Shown one piece after another: positions 1-8,261 of a stretch of DNA of 64,000 nucleotides (within the stretch, counting starts at the first letter, position 1; each line of letters starts with the position of its first letter). Both the position numbers and the translations under genes were made by a program. Location: positions 62,001-126,000 of the forward strand of contig NZ_JARZAJ010000016.1 in assembly GCF_029892105.1 (NCBI RefSeq). Reading direction: 5' to 3'. A model generated the notes under the pieces. It was not told the DNA's origin. It did no database searches and was given only the letters and a program-made list of their open reading frames with translations. This stretch comes from Kitasatospora sp. GP82. GTDB lineage: Bacteria > Actinomycetota > Actinomycetes > Streptomycetales > Streptomycetaceae.

Positions 1-381
1 GCCTCCCAACTCTCCTCGGCCGCAGGCGGGCTGGCCTCCTCCGTAGCCTCGGCGATCGCCTCGGCCCAGGCGGCGGCCTCGTCCGCGCTGGCGAGCATCA
101 AGGGCGGTCTGGACGCCAAGGAGGAGGTGACGATCGGCACGGTGGTGACCGGCACCGACGGCCGGTCGGACGCGCCGCTGACCATCGTCAACCACCAGTC
201 CGAGAGCAGCCATTACACGATCGAGGTCGACTTCAAGGACCAGTCGGGCCAGCTCGTCGACGCCGTCGTGGTCGACGTCCCCGACGTCGCCGCAGGAGCG
301 ACCGCCGAGGCGACGGCCCGCAGCGACCGCAGCCTGCCCAGCCCGGTCACCGCCGTGGTGAGCACGGCGTTGCGCTACTGA
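1..381 (+). CDS. C-terminal part of a hypothetical protein (FxLYD-like domain)
   Basis: The reading frame is open from the first base to a TGA, so the window cuts off the 5' end; 126 residues are visible. The first 40 residues are almost only Ala, Ser, Gly and Leu and look like an amphipathic or membrane-adjacent linker. The remaining ~85 residues contain the run PLTIVNHQSESSHYTIEVDF followed by alternating Val/Asp-rich strands, which resembles the small beta-sandwich domains (FxLYD type) found in secreted or membrane-anchored actinobacterial proteins. The family call is inference; no catalytic motif is visible. A GTG at position 127 could be mistaken for a start, but the frame stays open with the same codon bias upstream of it. 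Confidence 0.6.
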   Translation, partial: ASQLSSAAGGLASSVASAIASAQAAASSALASIKGGLDAKEEVTIGTVVTGTDGRSDAPLTIVNHQSESSHYTIEVDFKDQSGQLVDAVVVDVPDVAAGATAEATARSDRSLPSPVTAVVSTALRY

Positions 382-465
382 CCATCACCCGTAGGAGCGG
401 AGTCCTGCTCGACCTCTCCCGGTACGCTGGCAGTGTCGGCAAGGATCGCGTCCATGGGAGCAACG

Positions 466-1043
466 ATGACTGCCGTACCTGACTGGCTCATCCCGCCGGA
501 GGGCGGTTTCACCGCCGACGATCTCGACGACATGCCTGGCCTCCCGCCGCACACGGAGTTGATCGACGGGAGCCTCGTCTTCATGAGCCCGCAGAAGTAC
601 TTTCACAGCCTGGCGGTGGACCTCCTGGCGTACCGCCTGCGCAGTGGGTGCCCAGCTCACCTCCGGGTGGTCCGGGAGATGAGCGTCGTCCTCGGCGCGC
701 ATGACCGGCCCGAGCCGGATGTCTCGGTCGTTCGCGCGCAAGCGGTCTCCGAGAGCGGTGACGAGACGGGCTACCAGGCGCAGGACGTGGCCCTCGCCGT
801 CGAGGTGGTCTCGCCGGATCCGGTCCAGCGGGACCGTGACACCAAGCCACGCAAGTATGCGGAGGCGGGAGTTCCGCATTTCTGGAGGTGGAGAAGGGGC
901 AGGGGCGACGGCCTGTCGTCTACGTCTTCGAGCTCGAACCGGCGACCGGGACGTACGTGCCCACCGGTGTCTTCCACGACCGGGTGAAGGTCGGGGTGCC
1001 GTTCACGATCGACATCGACCTGACGGAGATCGACACACTCTGA
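466..1043 (+). pseudogene. Uma2-family endonuclease gene, frameshifted
   Basis: Starts at an ATG 5 nt after GGGAG. The N-terminal ~140 residues match the Uma2 (DUF820, PD-(D/E)XK-like) family that is abundant in streptomycetes: HTELIDGSLVFMSPQKYFHS, then RPEPDVSVV, then VALAVEVVSPDPVQRDRDTK and KYAEAGVPHFW. Right after HFWR the frame is lost. The family-typical tail (VEKGQGRRPVVYVFELE... to DLTEIDTL) is present and ends in TGA, but only if one extra base is read around 886-889, where GGAGGTGG would need one more G. So one base appears deleted in a G run: either a young pseudogene or a sequencing error. As written, translation runs out of frame to 987. Uma2 proteins are mostly uncharacterised; an intact product would be about 193 aa. 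Confidence 0.75.
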
Positions 1044-1139
1044 GGTTCGTACGCCGGTTCCGCCGTTGGGCGGGACCGGCGTTGTGCTGCTCGGACGAGG
1101 TGTGAACCTTAAGGCCGGCTCAAGTCGCAACATCGGCTC

Positions 1140-1168
1140 TTGACGGCGGAGTTGGTCTAGTCCATTTT
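1140..1168 (+). promoter_or_regulatory. Chitinase promoter with DasR-type operator (dre1)
   Basis: TTGACG (1140-1145) and CATTTT (1163-1168) are spaced by 17 bp. Between them lies GTTGGTCTAGTCCATT (1151-1166), close to the direct-repeat/DasR-responsive consensus of Streptomyces chitinase promoters (ACTGGTCTAGACCACT). A repressor bound here would block RNA polymerase; derepression by amino sugars is the known DasR behaviour. Confidence 0.7.
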
Positions 1169-1194
1169 TGTGCTCAGGTGCAGGGAGCCCTGGG

Positions 1195-1226
1195 CCGGCG
1201 TCGGTGGTCCAGACCGCCGACGCCGG
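1195..1226 (+). promoter_or_regulatory. Second dre-like operator inside a 32-bp palindrome
   Basis: GGTGGTCCAGACCGCC (1203-1218) is a second DasR-like site. It is the centre of a larger palindrome with CCGGCGTCGG / CCGACGCCGG arms; 14 of 16 positions match across the dyad. It lies about 150 bp upstream of the chitinase start and would be transcribed, so it could also fold as an RNA hairpin in the leader. Confidence 0.6.
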
Positions 1227-1363
1227 TTCCGCGCGCCCATGCGGCCGTCCGCAGGACCACGCTCGTTCCCATCCCGCTGTCATGCCCCTGGCCACGTGGC
1301 CCCACCCCGCGTGACCTCCCCCAAGGGGGCGGCAGCTCCCCCACGACGAGGAGTGATGCACTC

Positions 1364-3160
1364 GTGAATCGTGCTCTCCCCATGGCCCAGGAGCCGACCC
1401 GCAGACGTCGGCCGAAGAGCCTGGCCGCTCTCGCGGTCGGCACCGCGGCGTCCCTGCTGCTCGGTGCGAGCCTCGCGCTCACCTCGGGTGGCACCGCCCA
1501 GGCCGCGCCGACCAACTCCACCGGCGCTCCGGCGACCAGCGGCGGTATCAAGGTCGCGTACTTCGACCAGTGGTCGATCTACGCCAACGGGTACTACCCG
1601 AAGACGATTCAGGACACCGGTGTCGCCTCGAAGTTGGACTACCTGATCTACGACTTCGCCAACATCGACCCGGCCAACCTCACCTGCTTCGAGACCACCA
1701 AGGCCGCCTCCCAGGACGAGAACAACCCCAGCGCCGGTGACGGCGCGGGCGATGCGTACGCCGACTACCAGAAGACCTACGACGCGAGCACCAGCGTGGA
1801 CGGCGCCGCCGACACCTGGAACCAGCCGCTGGTCGGCAACTTCAACCAGCTGAAGAAGCTGAAGGCGAAGAACCCGAACCTCAAGGTCCTGCTCTCGATC
1901 GGTGGTTGGACCTACTCCAAGTACTTCTCCGATGTGGCCGCCAGTGACGGCTCGCGGAAGAAACTCGTCTCCTCCTGCATCGACATGTTCATCAAGGGCA
2001 ACCTGCCCGCGCAGGGCGGCTTCGGCGGGCCCGGCACGGGTGCGGGCGTCTTCGACGGTTTCGACATCGACTGGGAGTACCCGGGCGGTGGCGGCCACCT
2101 CGGCAACGACGCCTCGTCGTCCGACAAGCAGAACTTCACCGCGCTGATGGCCGAGTTCCGCTCCGAGCTGGACGCGCAGGGCAAGGCCGACAACAAGACC
2201 TACGCACTCTCCGCCGCGGTCGGCGCCGGCCAGGACAAGATCCAGAACGTCGAGACCGACAAGCTCGGCCAGTACCTCACGTTCCTGGACGTCATGACGT
2301 ACGACATGCACGGCGCCTGGGACGCGACCGGCCCCACCAACCACCAGGCCCCGATCTACTCGGGCCCGAGCGACCCGATGACGCCGGTCAAGCCGGGCAA
2401 CGGCAAGTACTCGATCGACAACGCCATCAAGGCGTGGACGGTCGGTGATCCGCAGTACGGGATCGTCGGCGGCTTCCCCGCCAACAAGATCAACATGGGT
2501 GTGCCGTTCTACTACCGCGGCTGGACGGGCGTACCCGCCGGCACCGACCACGGCCTGTTCCAGGGCGCGACCGGACCGGCCACCGGTGCCGCCATGTCCG
2601 GCAACGTCAACGGCATCCGGATGTACAAGGAGCTGAACGGCTTCGTCGACAACCCGGCCTACACCTACTGGGACGACGCCGCCAAGACCTCGTACTTCTA
2701 CGACGGCACCACCTTCTGGAGCGGTGAGAACGCCCAGTCGATCCAGGCCAAGCTGGACTACGCGCACTGCAACGGTCTGGGCGGTTCCTTCGCCTTCTCG
2801 CTCTACGACCTGGGCACCCGGACCGCGCTGTTCGACTCGATGGTGAACGCGACCAACGGCTCCGCCGCCAACTGCCCGGCGGCGCCGACCGGTTCGCCGT
2901 CCAGCTCGGCCTCCCCGACGTCCTCGCCGAGCAGTTCGCCCTCCGGCTCGCCGTCGAGCTCTCCGAGTTCCTCGCCGTCCTCCTCGGCTCCGGCCGGCTG
3001 CGCCGGTGCCCCGAGCTGGAACTCCGCCACGGTCTACGCCGCCGCGGGCACCAAGGTCTCCTGGAAGGGCCACTACTACACCAACAAGTGGTGGACCCAG
3101 GGCGAGGACCCGACGGCCGGCGGGCAGTGGGGCGTGTGGACGGACAACGGCCCCTGCTGA
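1364..3160 (+). CDS. Secreted GH18 chitinase with C-terminal chitin-binding module
   Basis: Endo-type chitin hydrolase, 598 aa. A basic N-region (RRRRPKS) followed by a hydrophobic core ending in AQAAP is a secretion signal, cleaved near residue 48. The GH18 catalytic barrel follows; DGFDIDWEYPG (residues 231-241) is the DxxDxDxE motif and E238 is the proton donor. A Ser/Pro-rich linker (about 505-545) leads to a 55-residue CBM5/12-like module with PSWNSATVYAAAGTKVSW and WWTQGEDP, the usual chitin-binding signature. The GTG start is preferred because GAGGAG lies 10 nt upstream; the downstream ATG at 1382 has no ribosome-binding site. Two DasR-like operators precede the gene, so induction by chitin breakdown products is likely. 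It ends at a strong hairpin shared with the convergent MarR gene. Confidence 0.95.
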   Translation: MNRALPMAQEPTRRRRPKSLAALAVGTAASLLLGASLALTSGGTAQAAPTNSTGAPATSGGIKVAYFDQWSIYANGYYPKTIQDTGVASKLDYLIYDFANIDPANLTCFETTKAASQDENNPSAGDGAGDAYADYQKTYDASTSVDGAADTWNQPLVGNFNQLKKLKAKNPNLKVLLSIGGWTYSKYFSDVAASDGSRKKLVSSCIDMFIKGNLPAQGGFGGPGTGAGVFDGFDIDWEYPGGGGHLGNDASSSDKQNFTALMAEFRSELDAQGKADNKTYALSAAVGAGQDKIQNVETDKLGQYLTFLDVMTYDMHGAWDATGPTNHQAPIYSGPSDPMTPVKPGNGKYSIDNAIKAWTVGDPQYGIVGGFPANKINMGVPFYYRGWTGVPAGTDHGLFQGATGPATGAAMSGNVNGIRMYKELNGFVDNPAYTYWDDAAKTSYFYDGTTFWSGENAQSIQAKLDYAHCNGLGGSFAFSLYDLGTRTALFDSMVNATNGSAANCPAAPTGSPSSSASPTSSPSSSPSGSPSSSPSSSPSSSAPAGCAGAPSWNSATVYAAAGTKVSWKGHYYTNKWWTQGEDPTAGGQWGVWTDNGPC

Positions 3161-3220
3161 TCGCGCCGCACCCCGAAAGGCCCTCGGGCGTCTGAACGGC
3201 CCCCGGTATCCGAACAGCAC

Positions 3221-3256
3221 GGCAGCCCCGGACGAGACCACTCGTCCGGGGCTGCC
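3221..3256. terminator. Bidirectional hairpin between chitinase and MarR genes
   Basis: Perfect 16-bp stem (GGCAGCCCCGGACGAG and its complement) with the tetraloop ACCA, located between two convergent genes. It has no U-tract, as is common for terminators in this GC range. Confidence 0.8.
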
Positions 3257-3266
3257 GGCGTACCGG

Positions 3267-3836
3267 TCAGTCCAGGTCGTCCGTGCGCCCCAGGGCGTCC
3301 GGCTGGGTCTGCTCGATGCGGCGCAGCATCCGGCCGAGCATGGCGGAGAGCGCCGGGCGCTCGGCCTGGGTGACGTCCTGCAGCAGCTCCTCCTCGAAGA
3401 CCGCCGCCATCCGCATCGACTCCAGCCACTTGTCGCGGCCGTTCTCGGTCAGCTCGATGATCACGCGGACCCGGTTGGCCTCGTCCCGCTCCCGGGTGAC
3501 CAGGTCCTCGGCGACCATCCGGTCGATCCGGTGCGTCATGGCGGCGGGCGTCAGGCCGAGCCGCTTGGCGAGCTCGCCCGGGCCCATCCGGTACGGGCTG
3601 CCGGAGACGACCAGCGCCTTGAGCACCTCCCACTCGGCGGAGGTGATTCCGAGCACATTGAGCTGCCTGCTGTAGGCGACGTTCATCCGCCGGGCGACCC
3701 GGGAGAGGGTGGAGACGATGGTCTCGACCTGGGGGTCGACGGTGGGGAATTCCCGCTGGTAGACGGCGACTTGGTCGGCGATGTCCAGCTCGTCGCCGGT
3801 CGGTGGCGCGGGTCTGCGTTCGCTCATGCGGCCCAT
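3267..3836 (-). CDS. MarR-family transcriptional regulator
   Basis: 189 aa winged-helix regulator. Residues ~40-140 carry the MarR fold: a helix pair, LNVLGITSAEWEVLKALVVS, the recognition helix region GELAKRLGLTPAAMTHRIDR, and the wing RERDEANRVRVIIELTENG. An N-terminal extension of ~35 residues and a C-terminal dimerisation helix complete it. The first ATG gives MGRMSERR; an ATG three codons later (3827) is equally possible, as neither has a clear ribosome-binding site. It is divergent from an MFS exporter across a short AT-rich region with repeated half-sites, the standard layout of a repressor controlling itself and a drug efflux pump. The ligand is unknown. Confidence 0.9.
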   Translation of the reverse strand: MGRMSERRPAPPTGDELDIADQVAVYQREFPTVDPQVETIVSTLSRVARRMNVAYSRQLNVLGITSAEWEVLKALVVSGSPYRMGPGELAKRLGLTPAAMTHRIDRMVAEDLVTRERDEANRVRVIIELTENGRDKWLESMRMAAVFEEELLQDVTQAERPALSAMLGRMLRRIEQTQPDALGRTDDLD

Positions 3837-3881
3837 TGTCCCATGAAGAGGTGCAGCAGTTAAGCCTTTGACGCTTCACGG

Positions 3882-3925
3882 TTCCGGTGTTTAGAGTTTA
3901 GCTCTGAACTTTAGGGCTTAAATCT
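3882..3925. promoter_or_regulatory. AT-rich divergent promoter/operator region of marR and MFS genes
   Basis: A conspicuously AT-rich patch in a very GC-rich window. It holds three TTTAG-starting heptamers (TTTAGAG 3890, TTTAGCT 3897, TTTAGGG 3910), the dyad AGAG-N5-CTCT (3893-3905), and GGGCTTAA (3914-3921), the inverse of TTAAGCC at 3860. These are plausible MarR half-sites. Confidence 0.5.
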
Positions 3926-3962
3926 TCCGCATCGAAGAGTATGCAGTGAAAGGGTGTGCACG

Positions 3963-5282
3963 GTGACCGGCACGGTGAAGCAGCAGAGGCAGCAGCGTCA
4001 AGGGGCGGGCGGCCCGCTGCGCCGCGTCCAGATCGGCAATGCGCTCAGCGCGTTCGGCAGTGGGTTCACGATGCCGTACATGTTCGTCTACGTGGACCAG
4101 GTCAGGGGCCTGGGCTCGCTCGCCGCCGGGATGGTGTTCACCGTCTTCGCGCTGGCCGCGCTGGCCGTGCTGCCCTTCACCGGCCGCGGGATCGACCGGT
4201 ACGGACCTCGCCCGGTGCTGCTCGCCGGAACGGCGCTGGCAGCCTGCGGCGCCTTCGCCTTCGGCCACGCCGCGAGCACACCCGCTCTGCTGGTCTCCTC
4301 CTTCCTGTTCGGCGCGGGTGTCACCACCTGCCAGCCGGCCCTCGCCACGATGATCGTGCGCTGCTCCACCCGGGCCACCCGTTCACGGGCCTTCGCGCTC
4401 CAGTTCACCCTGGTCAACCTGGGGATGGGCATCGGCGCCCTGGTCGGTGGCCAGATCGTGAACGTCGCCGACCCCGCGAGCCTGACCCGGCTGTTCACCA
4501 TCGAGGCGCTGACCTTCCTCGGCCTGGCGGCCGTCACGGGCACCGCCCGGATGCCGGCGCCCGCGCCGGTGGCGGTCCAGGAGAGCCAGGACGGTCCGCA
4601 GGGGCTGCGCGCGCTGTTCGCAGACAAGGCCATGCTGCGGCTCTGCCTGCTCGCCGGGCTGATCTTCTTCACCTGCTACGGCCAGTTCGAGTCGGGTGTC
4701 GCGGCTTTCGCCACCGACACCGTCGGCACCGCGCCGTCCACCCTGGGCCTGGCGATCGGCGCCAACGCGCTGACCATCGTGGTGCTCCAGATGTTCGTGG
4801 TGAGGCTGACCGAGCGCCGTCGCCGCACCACCGCGATGGCCGCCGCCGGTGTGGTCTGGCTGGGAGCCTGGACGATGGCGCTGACCGCCGGCCTGGTCCG
4901 CTCCGAGGCGATGGCCGCGACCGTGGCGATCGTCGCGGTGTACGCCCTGTTCGGTGTCGGCGAGTCGCTGCTTGCCCCCACCCTGGGCCCGATCGTCGCC
5001 GATCTCGCCCCGGCCCGGATGCTCGGCACCTACAACGCCGCGCACGCCCTGGTGAAGCAGATCGCCATCGCGGTCGGCCCGGCCGTCGGCGTGCTGCTGG
5101 TCGGCTCCGGCACCTGGCCGCTCTACCTCGCGGTCATGGTGGGCTGCACCCTGCTGATCGTCACCCTGGCCCTGCGCCTGCGCGGCCATCTGACGCCCGT
5201 CCAGGACAACGCCCTCCTGCAGACCCGGGGCCAGGACCGCGTCTCGGTCACTTCGACCGGAGAGCTCCAGGCCGTGGCCTGA
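3963..5282 (+). CDS. MFS transporter, probable drug efflux (DHA1 type)
   Basis: 439 aa integral membrane protein with 12 predicted helices. The loop between helices 2 and 3 carries GRGIDRYGPRPVLLAG, the MFS motif A (G-x-x-x-D-R-x-G-x-R), and a central cytoplasmic loop with PAPVAVQESQDG separates the two halves. GTG 3963 is preferred over the in-frame GTG 3954, since GAAAGG sits 9 nt upstream of the former and abuts the latter. It is divergent from a MarR regulator, so its expression is probably controlled by MarR release on binding a toxic compound. The substrate cannot be read from the sequence. Confidence 0.85.
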   Translation: MTGTVKQQRQQRQGAGGPLRRVQIGNALSAFGSGFTMPYMFVYVDQVRGLGSLAAGMVFTVFALAALAVLPFTGRGIDRYGPRPVLLAGTALAACGAFAFGHAASTPALLVSSFLFGAGVTTCQPALATMIVRCSTRATRSRAFALQFTLVNLGMGIGALVGGQIVNVADPASLTRLFTIEALTFLGLAAVTGTARMPAPAPVAVQESQDGPQGLRALFADKAMLRLCLLAGLIFFTCYGQFESGVAAFATDTVGTAPSTLGLAIGANALTIVVLQMFVVRLTERRRRTTAMAAAGVVWLGAWTMALTAGLVRSEAMAATVAIVAVYALFGVGESLLAPTLGPIVADLAPARMLGTYNAAHALVKQIAIAVGPAVGVLLVGSGTWPLYLAVMVGCTLLIVTLALRLRGHLTPVQDNALLQTRGQDRVSVTSTGELQAVA

Positions 5283-5289
5283 CGAGGAC

Positions 5290-5362
5290 CCCCTTCGGGG
5301 TTGTTTTTCAGGGGCGCGGCGCTCTTCAGAGCCCCGCGCCCCTGAAAAACCCCGGAGGGGCT
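5290..5362. terminator. Long bidirectional terminator
   Basis: TTTTTCAGGGGCGCGG (5304-5319) pairs with CCGCGCCCCTGAAAAA (5334-5349), flanked by further pairing of CCCCTTCGGGG with CCCCGGAGGGG. T- and A-tracts on either side make it an intrinsic terminator for both convergent genes (MFS and MerR). Confidence 0.85.
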
Positions 5363-5366
5363 CGGG

Positions 5367-6425
5367 TCAGGAGAGGGCGACGGGCATCAGGAGGGAGAAG
5401 GTGTCGGCGCGGTCGGGGAAGCGGATGGCCAATGGGGTGATCGGCCCGCCGAGTTCCAGTACCAGCTGGTCCGCGCCGCCGACGGCGACGGCCTCCAGCA
5501 GGAAGTCGCGGTTCACGCCCACCCGCAGGCCGTCCGCCGAGTCGCCGTCCGCCACGGCGAGCGAGCCGTCGGCGGCCACGGTCAGTACGGACAGCTCGAA
5601 GGCGGCGCTGTCCTGGCTGCGGACCAGGCTCCTGGTGGCACCCGACTCCAGGACACTGCGCAGCCCGGCGGCGTCCACGGTCACCCGGTGGGTGGGTTCC
5701 AGACGGACCAGACGCCGGTAGTCGGGGTAGTCCTGGTCGATCCGTTCGCCGATGACGGGGTGGCCGTCCACGGTGGCGATCAGCCGGTCGCCCTCGACGA
5801 CCAGACGGGCCTCCTGGGCGGTGTCCAGCAGCGGGCGGAGCTCGTCCGCGAAGGCGACCGGAGCGATCACGCTCGCCGTCCCTTCGGCCGGGCCGCTGAG
5901 CGGGGCCTGGGCCACGGCGAGCCGGTAGCGGTCGGTGGCCACCAGCCGCAGTACGTCCGCCTCGACCTCCAGCAGGATCCCGCTCACGGCGGGCAGTTCC
6001 GGATCGGTGGCGACGGCGAAGCGGACCGCGTCCAGTGCGGCGGCCAGCTCCCGGGCCCGGACGGTCAGTCGGGCCACGGTGATCGGGCTCATGGGGTTCT
6101 CCCTCAGGTCGAGTAGCGTCCGTACAGTGGAGAGCTCGCGGCGGGCGTCGGCCAGGCCGTCCTCGAGCCGGCGCAGATGCCCGTCCACGGCCTGTCGGGC
6201 CAGCGACGGGGGACCGGCCAGCACCCGCGAGATATCGGCCAGCGGCATGCCGACCCGGCGCAGCCGGGCGATCAGCCGGGCGTGTGCGAGCTGTTCGTCG
6301 GCGTACCAGCGGTAGCCGGTCTGCGGGTCCACCCGGGCAGGGCCGAAGACCCCGGCGCCGTCGTAGAACCGCAGCGCGCTGACGCTCAGTCCGCTGTCCC
6401 TGGCCATCTCTCCGATGCTGCGCAT
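5367..6425 (-). CDS. MerR-family regulator fused to DnaN-like sliding-clamp domains
   Basis: 352 aa. Residues 1-70 form a MerR helix-turn-helix and wing: MRSIGEMARDSGLSVSALRF, GYRWYADEQLAHARLIARLR. A helical linker (~75-115) typical of MerR dimers follows. Instead of a small effector domain, residues ~117-352 resemble two domains of the DNA polymerase III beta clamp: GILLEVEADVLRLVATDRYR matches the clamp 'LVATDGHRL' signature; IDQDYPDYRRLV and LRVGVNRDFLLEA resemble later clamp motifs. The ATG at 6425 is chosen because it begins the MerR domain and lies just downstream of a MerR-type promoter; an in-frame extension to 6509 would run through that promoter. Whether the clamp part oligomerises, binds DNA polymerase partners or only serves as a scaffold is unknown. 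Such fusions occur in streptomycetes but have no well-defined role that I know of. Confidence 0.85.
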   Translation of the reverse strand: MRSIGEMARDSGLSVSALRFYDGAGVFGPARVDPQTGYRWYADEQLAHARLIARLRRVGMPLADISRVLAGPPSLARQAVDGHLRRLEDGLADARRELSTVRTLLDLRENPMSPITVARLTVRARELAAALDAVRFAVATDPELPAVSGILLEVEADVLRLVATDRYRLAVAQAPLSGPAEGTASVIAPVAFADELRPLLDTAQEARLVVEGDRLIATVDGHPVIGERIDQDYPDYRRLVRLEPTHRVTVDAAGLRSVLESGATRSLVRSQDSAAFELSVLTVAADGSLAVADGDSADGLRVGVNRDFLLEAVAVGGADQLVLELGGPITPLAIRFPDRADTFSLLMPVALS

Positions 6426-6444
6426 CCTGCTCTCCACGTCGAGG

Positions 6445-6475
6445 ACTCTGCGGCCTCGACCAGGTCGAGGGTCAA
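6445..6475 (-). promoter_or_regulatory. MerR-type promoter with 19-bp spacer and operator dyad
   Basis: On the minus strand TTGACC (-35, 6475-6470) and CAGAGT (-10, 6450-6445) are 19 bp apart, the overlong spacer that MerR proteins untwist. The spacer holds a 17-bp palindrome CCTCGACCTGGTCGAGG (6454-6470), perfect except for its central base. The fusion protein probably regulates itself here. Confidence 0.75.
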
Positions 6476-6629
6476 GGCGGGCCGTCGGCCTGCCGTACGG
6501 CGAGCTCACCGTAGTTGCGGTGGACGGGCCGCCGCACCGGGGTGCTGGCTAGGATTCGCGACAAGGACGACATAGTGTCGGCCGGGGCTGTCGCCCCATC
6601 AGCGATGGAAGCGATGAATCGGCGAGGTC

Positions 6630-8258
6630 ATGGCGCACGCGACGGTCAGCGACACCCCGGTCCGCACCGCTGCCACCGCAGGGGCGGGCACCGTCCGGCA
6701 CTTCGGTGGACTGCCCGGGCGGGCCGTACGGCACTCGGGTTGGCTCGGACCGATCGCGGTCGCCCTGTTCGCGGGGGTGCTGCGCTTTGCGAACCTCGCC
6801 TACCCCAACGCCTTCGTCTTCGACGAGACGTACTACCCCAAGGACGCCTGGTCGCTGCTGCACCAGGGCTACGAGGGCGTCTGGCCGGACAACGCCAACT
6901 TCGACATCCTGTCCGCCCCGCAGATCGTCCCGCTCACGCGGGCGCCCGAGTTCATCGCGCACCCGCCGCTCGGCAAGTGGGTCATCTCGCTGGGCGAGGC
7001 GGCGTTCGGCCTGCATCCCTTCGGCTGGCGGGTGATGGTCGCGCTGCTCGGCACGCTCACCGTGCTGATGCTGGCCAGGATCGGCCGCCGTCTGTTCTCC
7101 TCGACCCTGCTCGGCTGCACCGCGGCCCTGTTGATGGCCGTGGACGGTCTGCAGTTCGTGATGAGCCGGGTCGGGCTGCTGGACGGCGTGGTGATGTTCT
7201 TCGTCCTCGCCGCCTTCGGCTGCCTGCTGGTCGACCGTGACCACACCCGCCAACTCCTGCGCGCCGCCCGCGCCGAGGGCGGACCGGCCGGGGACGAGGT
7301 CCGTCTCGGCCTGCGCCCCTGGCGGCTGGCCGCCGGGCTGCTGCTCGGTGCCGCCTGCGCCACCAAGTGGAACGGCGCTCAGATCCTGGCCGTCTTCGGC
7401 CTGTTGACGGTCCTGTGGGACCAGGCGGGACGCCGCTGGGCCGGGGCGGCCCGCCCCTGGCGCTCGATGCTCCGGCGGGATGCGCTGCCGGCCTTCCTCT
7501 CGACGGTCGGCGTCGCCGCGCTGGTGTACGTCTGCTCCTGGAGCGGCTGGTTCGCCACCGGCGGCGGCTTCGGCCGGCACTGGGCCGAGGGCCGGGCCGG
7601 TCTCTCCCCGCCCCGCACGCCCGTGGTGGACCTGCCGCTGCCGCAGGTCTCGATGAGCTGGGTGCCCGGGTCGCTGCGCAGCTGGTGGCACTACCAGGCG
7701 CAGATGTACGACTTCAACACCGGCCTTAGCACCCCGCACGGCTACCAGTCCAACCCGTGGAGCTGGCTGGTCCAGGGGCGCCCGGTCAGCATGTACTGGC
7801 AGCTGGTCCCGCAGGGCCAGCAGGGCTGCACCGCCCAGGGCGGCTGCGCCAGCCAGATCCTCGCGCTGGGCACCCCGCTGCTCTGGTGGACGGCCTGCTT
7901 CGCGCTCGCGTACGCGCTCTGGCGCTGGTTCTTCCGCCGTGACTGGCGGGCGGGCGCGGTGCTGGCGGGCGTGGCCGCGATCTACCTGCCCTGGTTCCAG
8001 TACCAGCACCGGACGATCTTCTCGTTCTACATGGTGGTGCTGGTGCCCTTCCTCTGCCTGGCCGTGGCCATGATGCTGGGTGCGCTGCTCGGCCCGCCCG
8101 GCTGCTCCGCGCTCCGCCGCCACTACGGCGCGGCCGCCGCAGGAGCCGTCGTGCTGGCGATCGTGGCCTGCTTCGCGTACTTCTACCCGCTCTACACAGC
8201 GGAGGTGATCCCCATGTCGGCCTGGCAGGACCGGATGTGGTTCACCAGCTGGGTCTGA
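6630..8258 (+). CDS. Dolichyl-phosphate-mannose-protein mannosyltransferase family (PMT, GT39)
   Basis: 542 aa polytopic membrane glycosyltransferase that moves mannose from polyprenyl-phosphate-mannose to Ser/Thr of secreted proteins. Diagnostic features: the first extracytoplasmic loop has FVFDETYYPKDAW with the catalytic D65-E66 pair, then IAHPPLGKWVISLGE; a later loop has SNPWSWLVQGRPVSMYW. About 11 transmembrane segments are visible. The start ATG has GGCGAGG 5 nt upstream. It is the single O-mannosyltransferase type expected in actinomycetes, where glycosylation affects envelope lipoproteins and phage receptors. The following FetB-like gene begins 3 nt after its stop, so the two are likely cotranscribed. 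Confidence 0.9.
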   Translation: MAHATVSDTPVRTAATAGAGTVRHFGGLPGRAVRHSGWLGPIAVALFAGVLRFANLAYPNAFVFDETYYPKDAWSLLHQGYEGVWPDNANFDILSAPQIVPLTRAPEFIAHPPLGKWVISLGEAAFGLHPFGWRVMVALLGTLTVLMLARIGRRLFSSTLLGCTAALLMAVDGLQFVMSRVGLLDGVVMFFVLAAFGCLLVDRDHTRQLLRAARAEGGPAGDEVRLGLRPWRLAAGLLLGAACATKWNGAQILAVFGLLTVLWDQAGRRWAGAARPWRSMLRRDALPAFLSTVGVAALVYVCSWSGWFATGGGFGRHWAEGRAGLSPPRTPVVDLPLPQVSMSWVPGSLRSWWHYQAQMYDFNTGLSTPHGYQSNPWSWLVQGRPVSMYWQLVPQGQQGCTAQGGCASQILALGTPLLWWTACFALAYALWRWFFRRDWRAGAVLAGVAAIYLPWFQYQHRTIFSFYMVVLVPFLCLAVAMMLGALLGPPGCSALRRHYGAAAAGAVVLAIVACFAYFYPLYTAEVIPMSAWQDRMWFTSWV

Positions 8259-8261
8259 GCC

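Noticed and set aside
1280..3241. Long minus-strand open frame over the chitinase
   Set aside because: It is a shadow caused by GC-rich third positions; no domain, and the plus strand has a complete GH18 enzyme.
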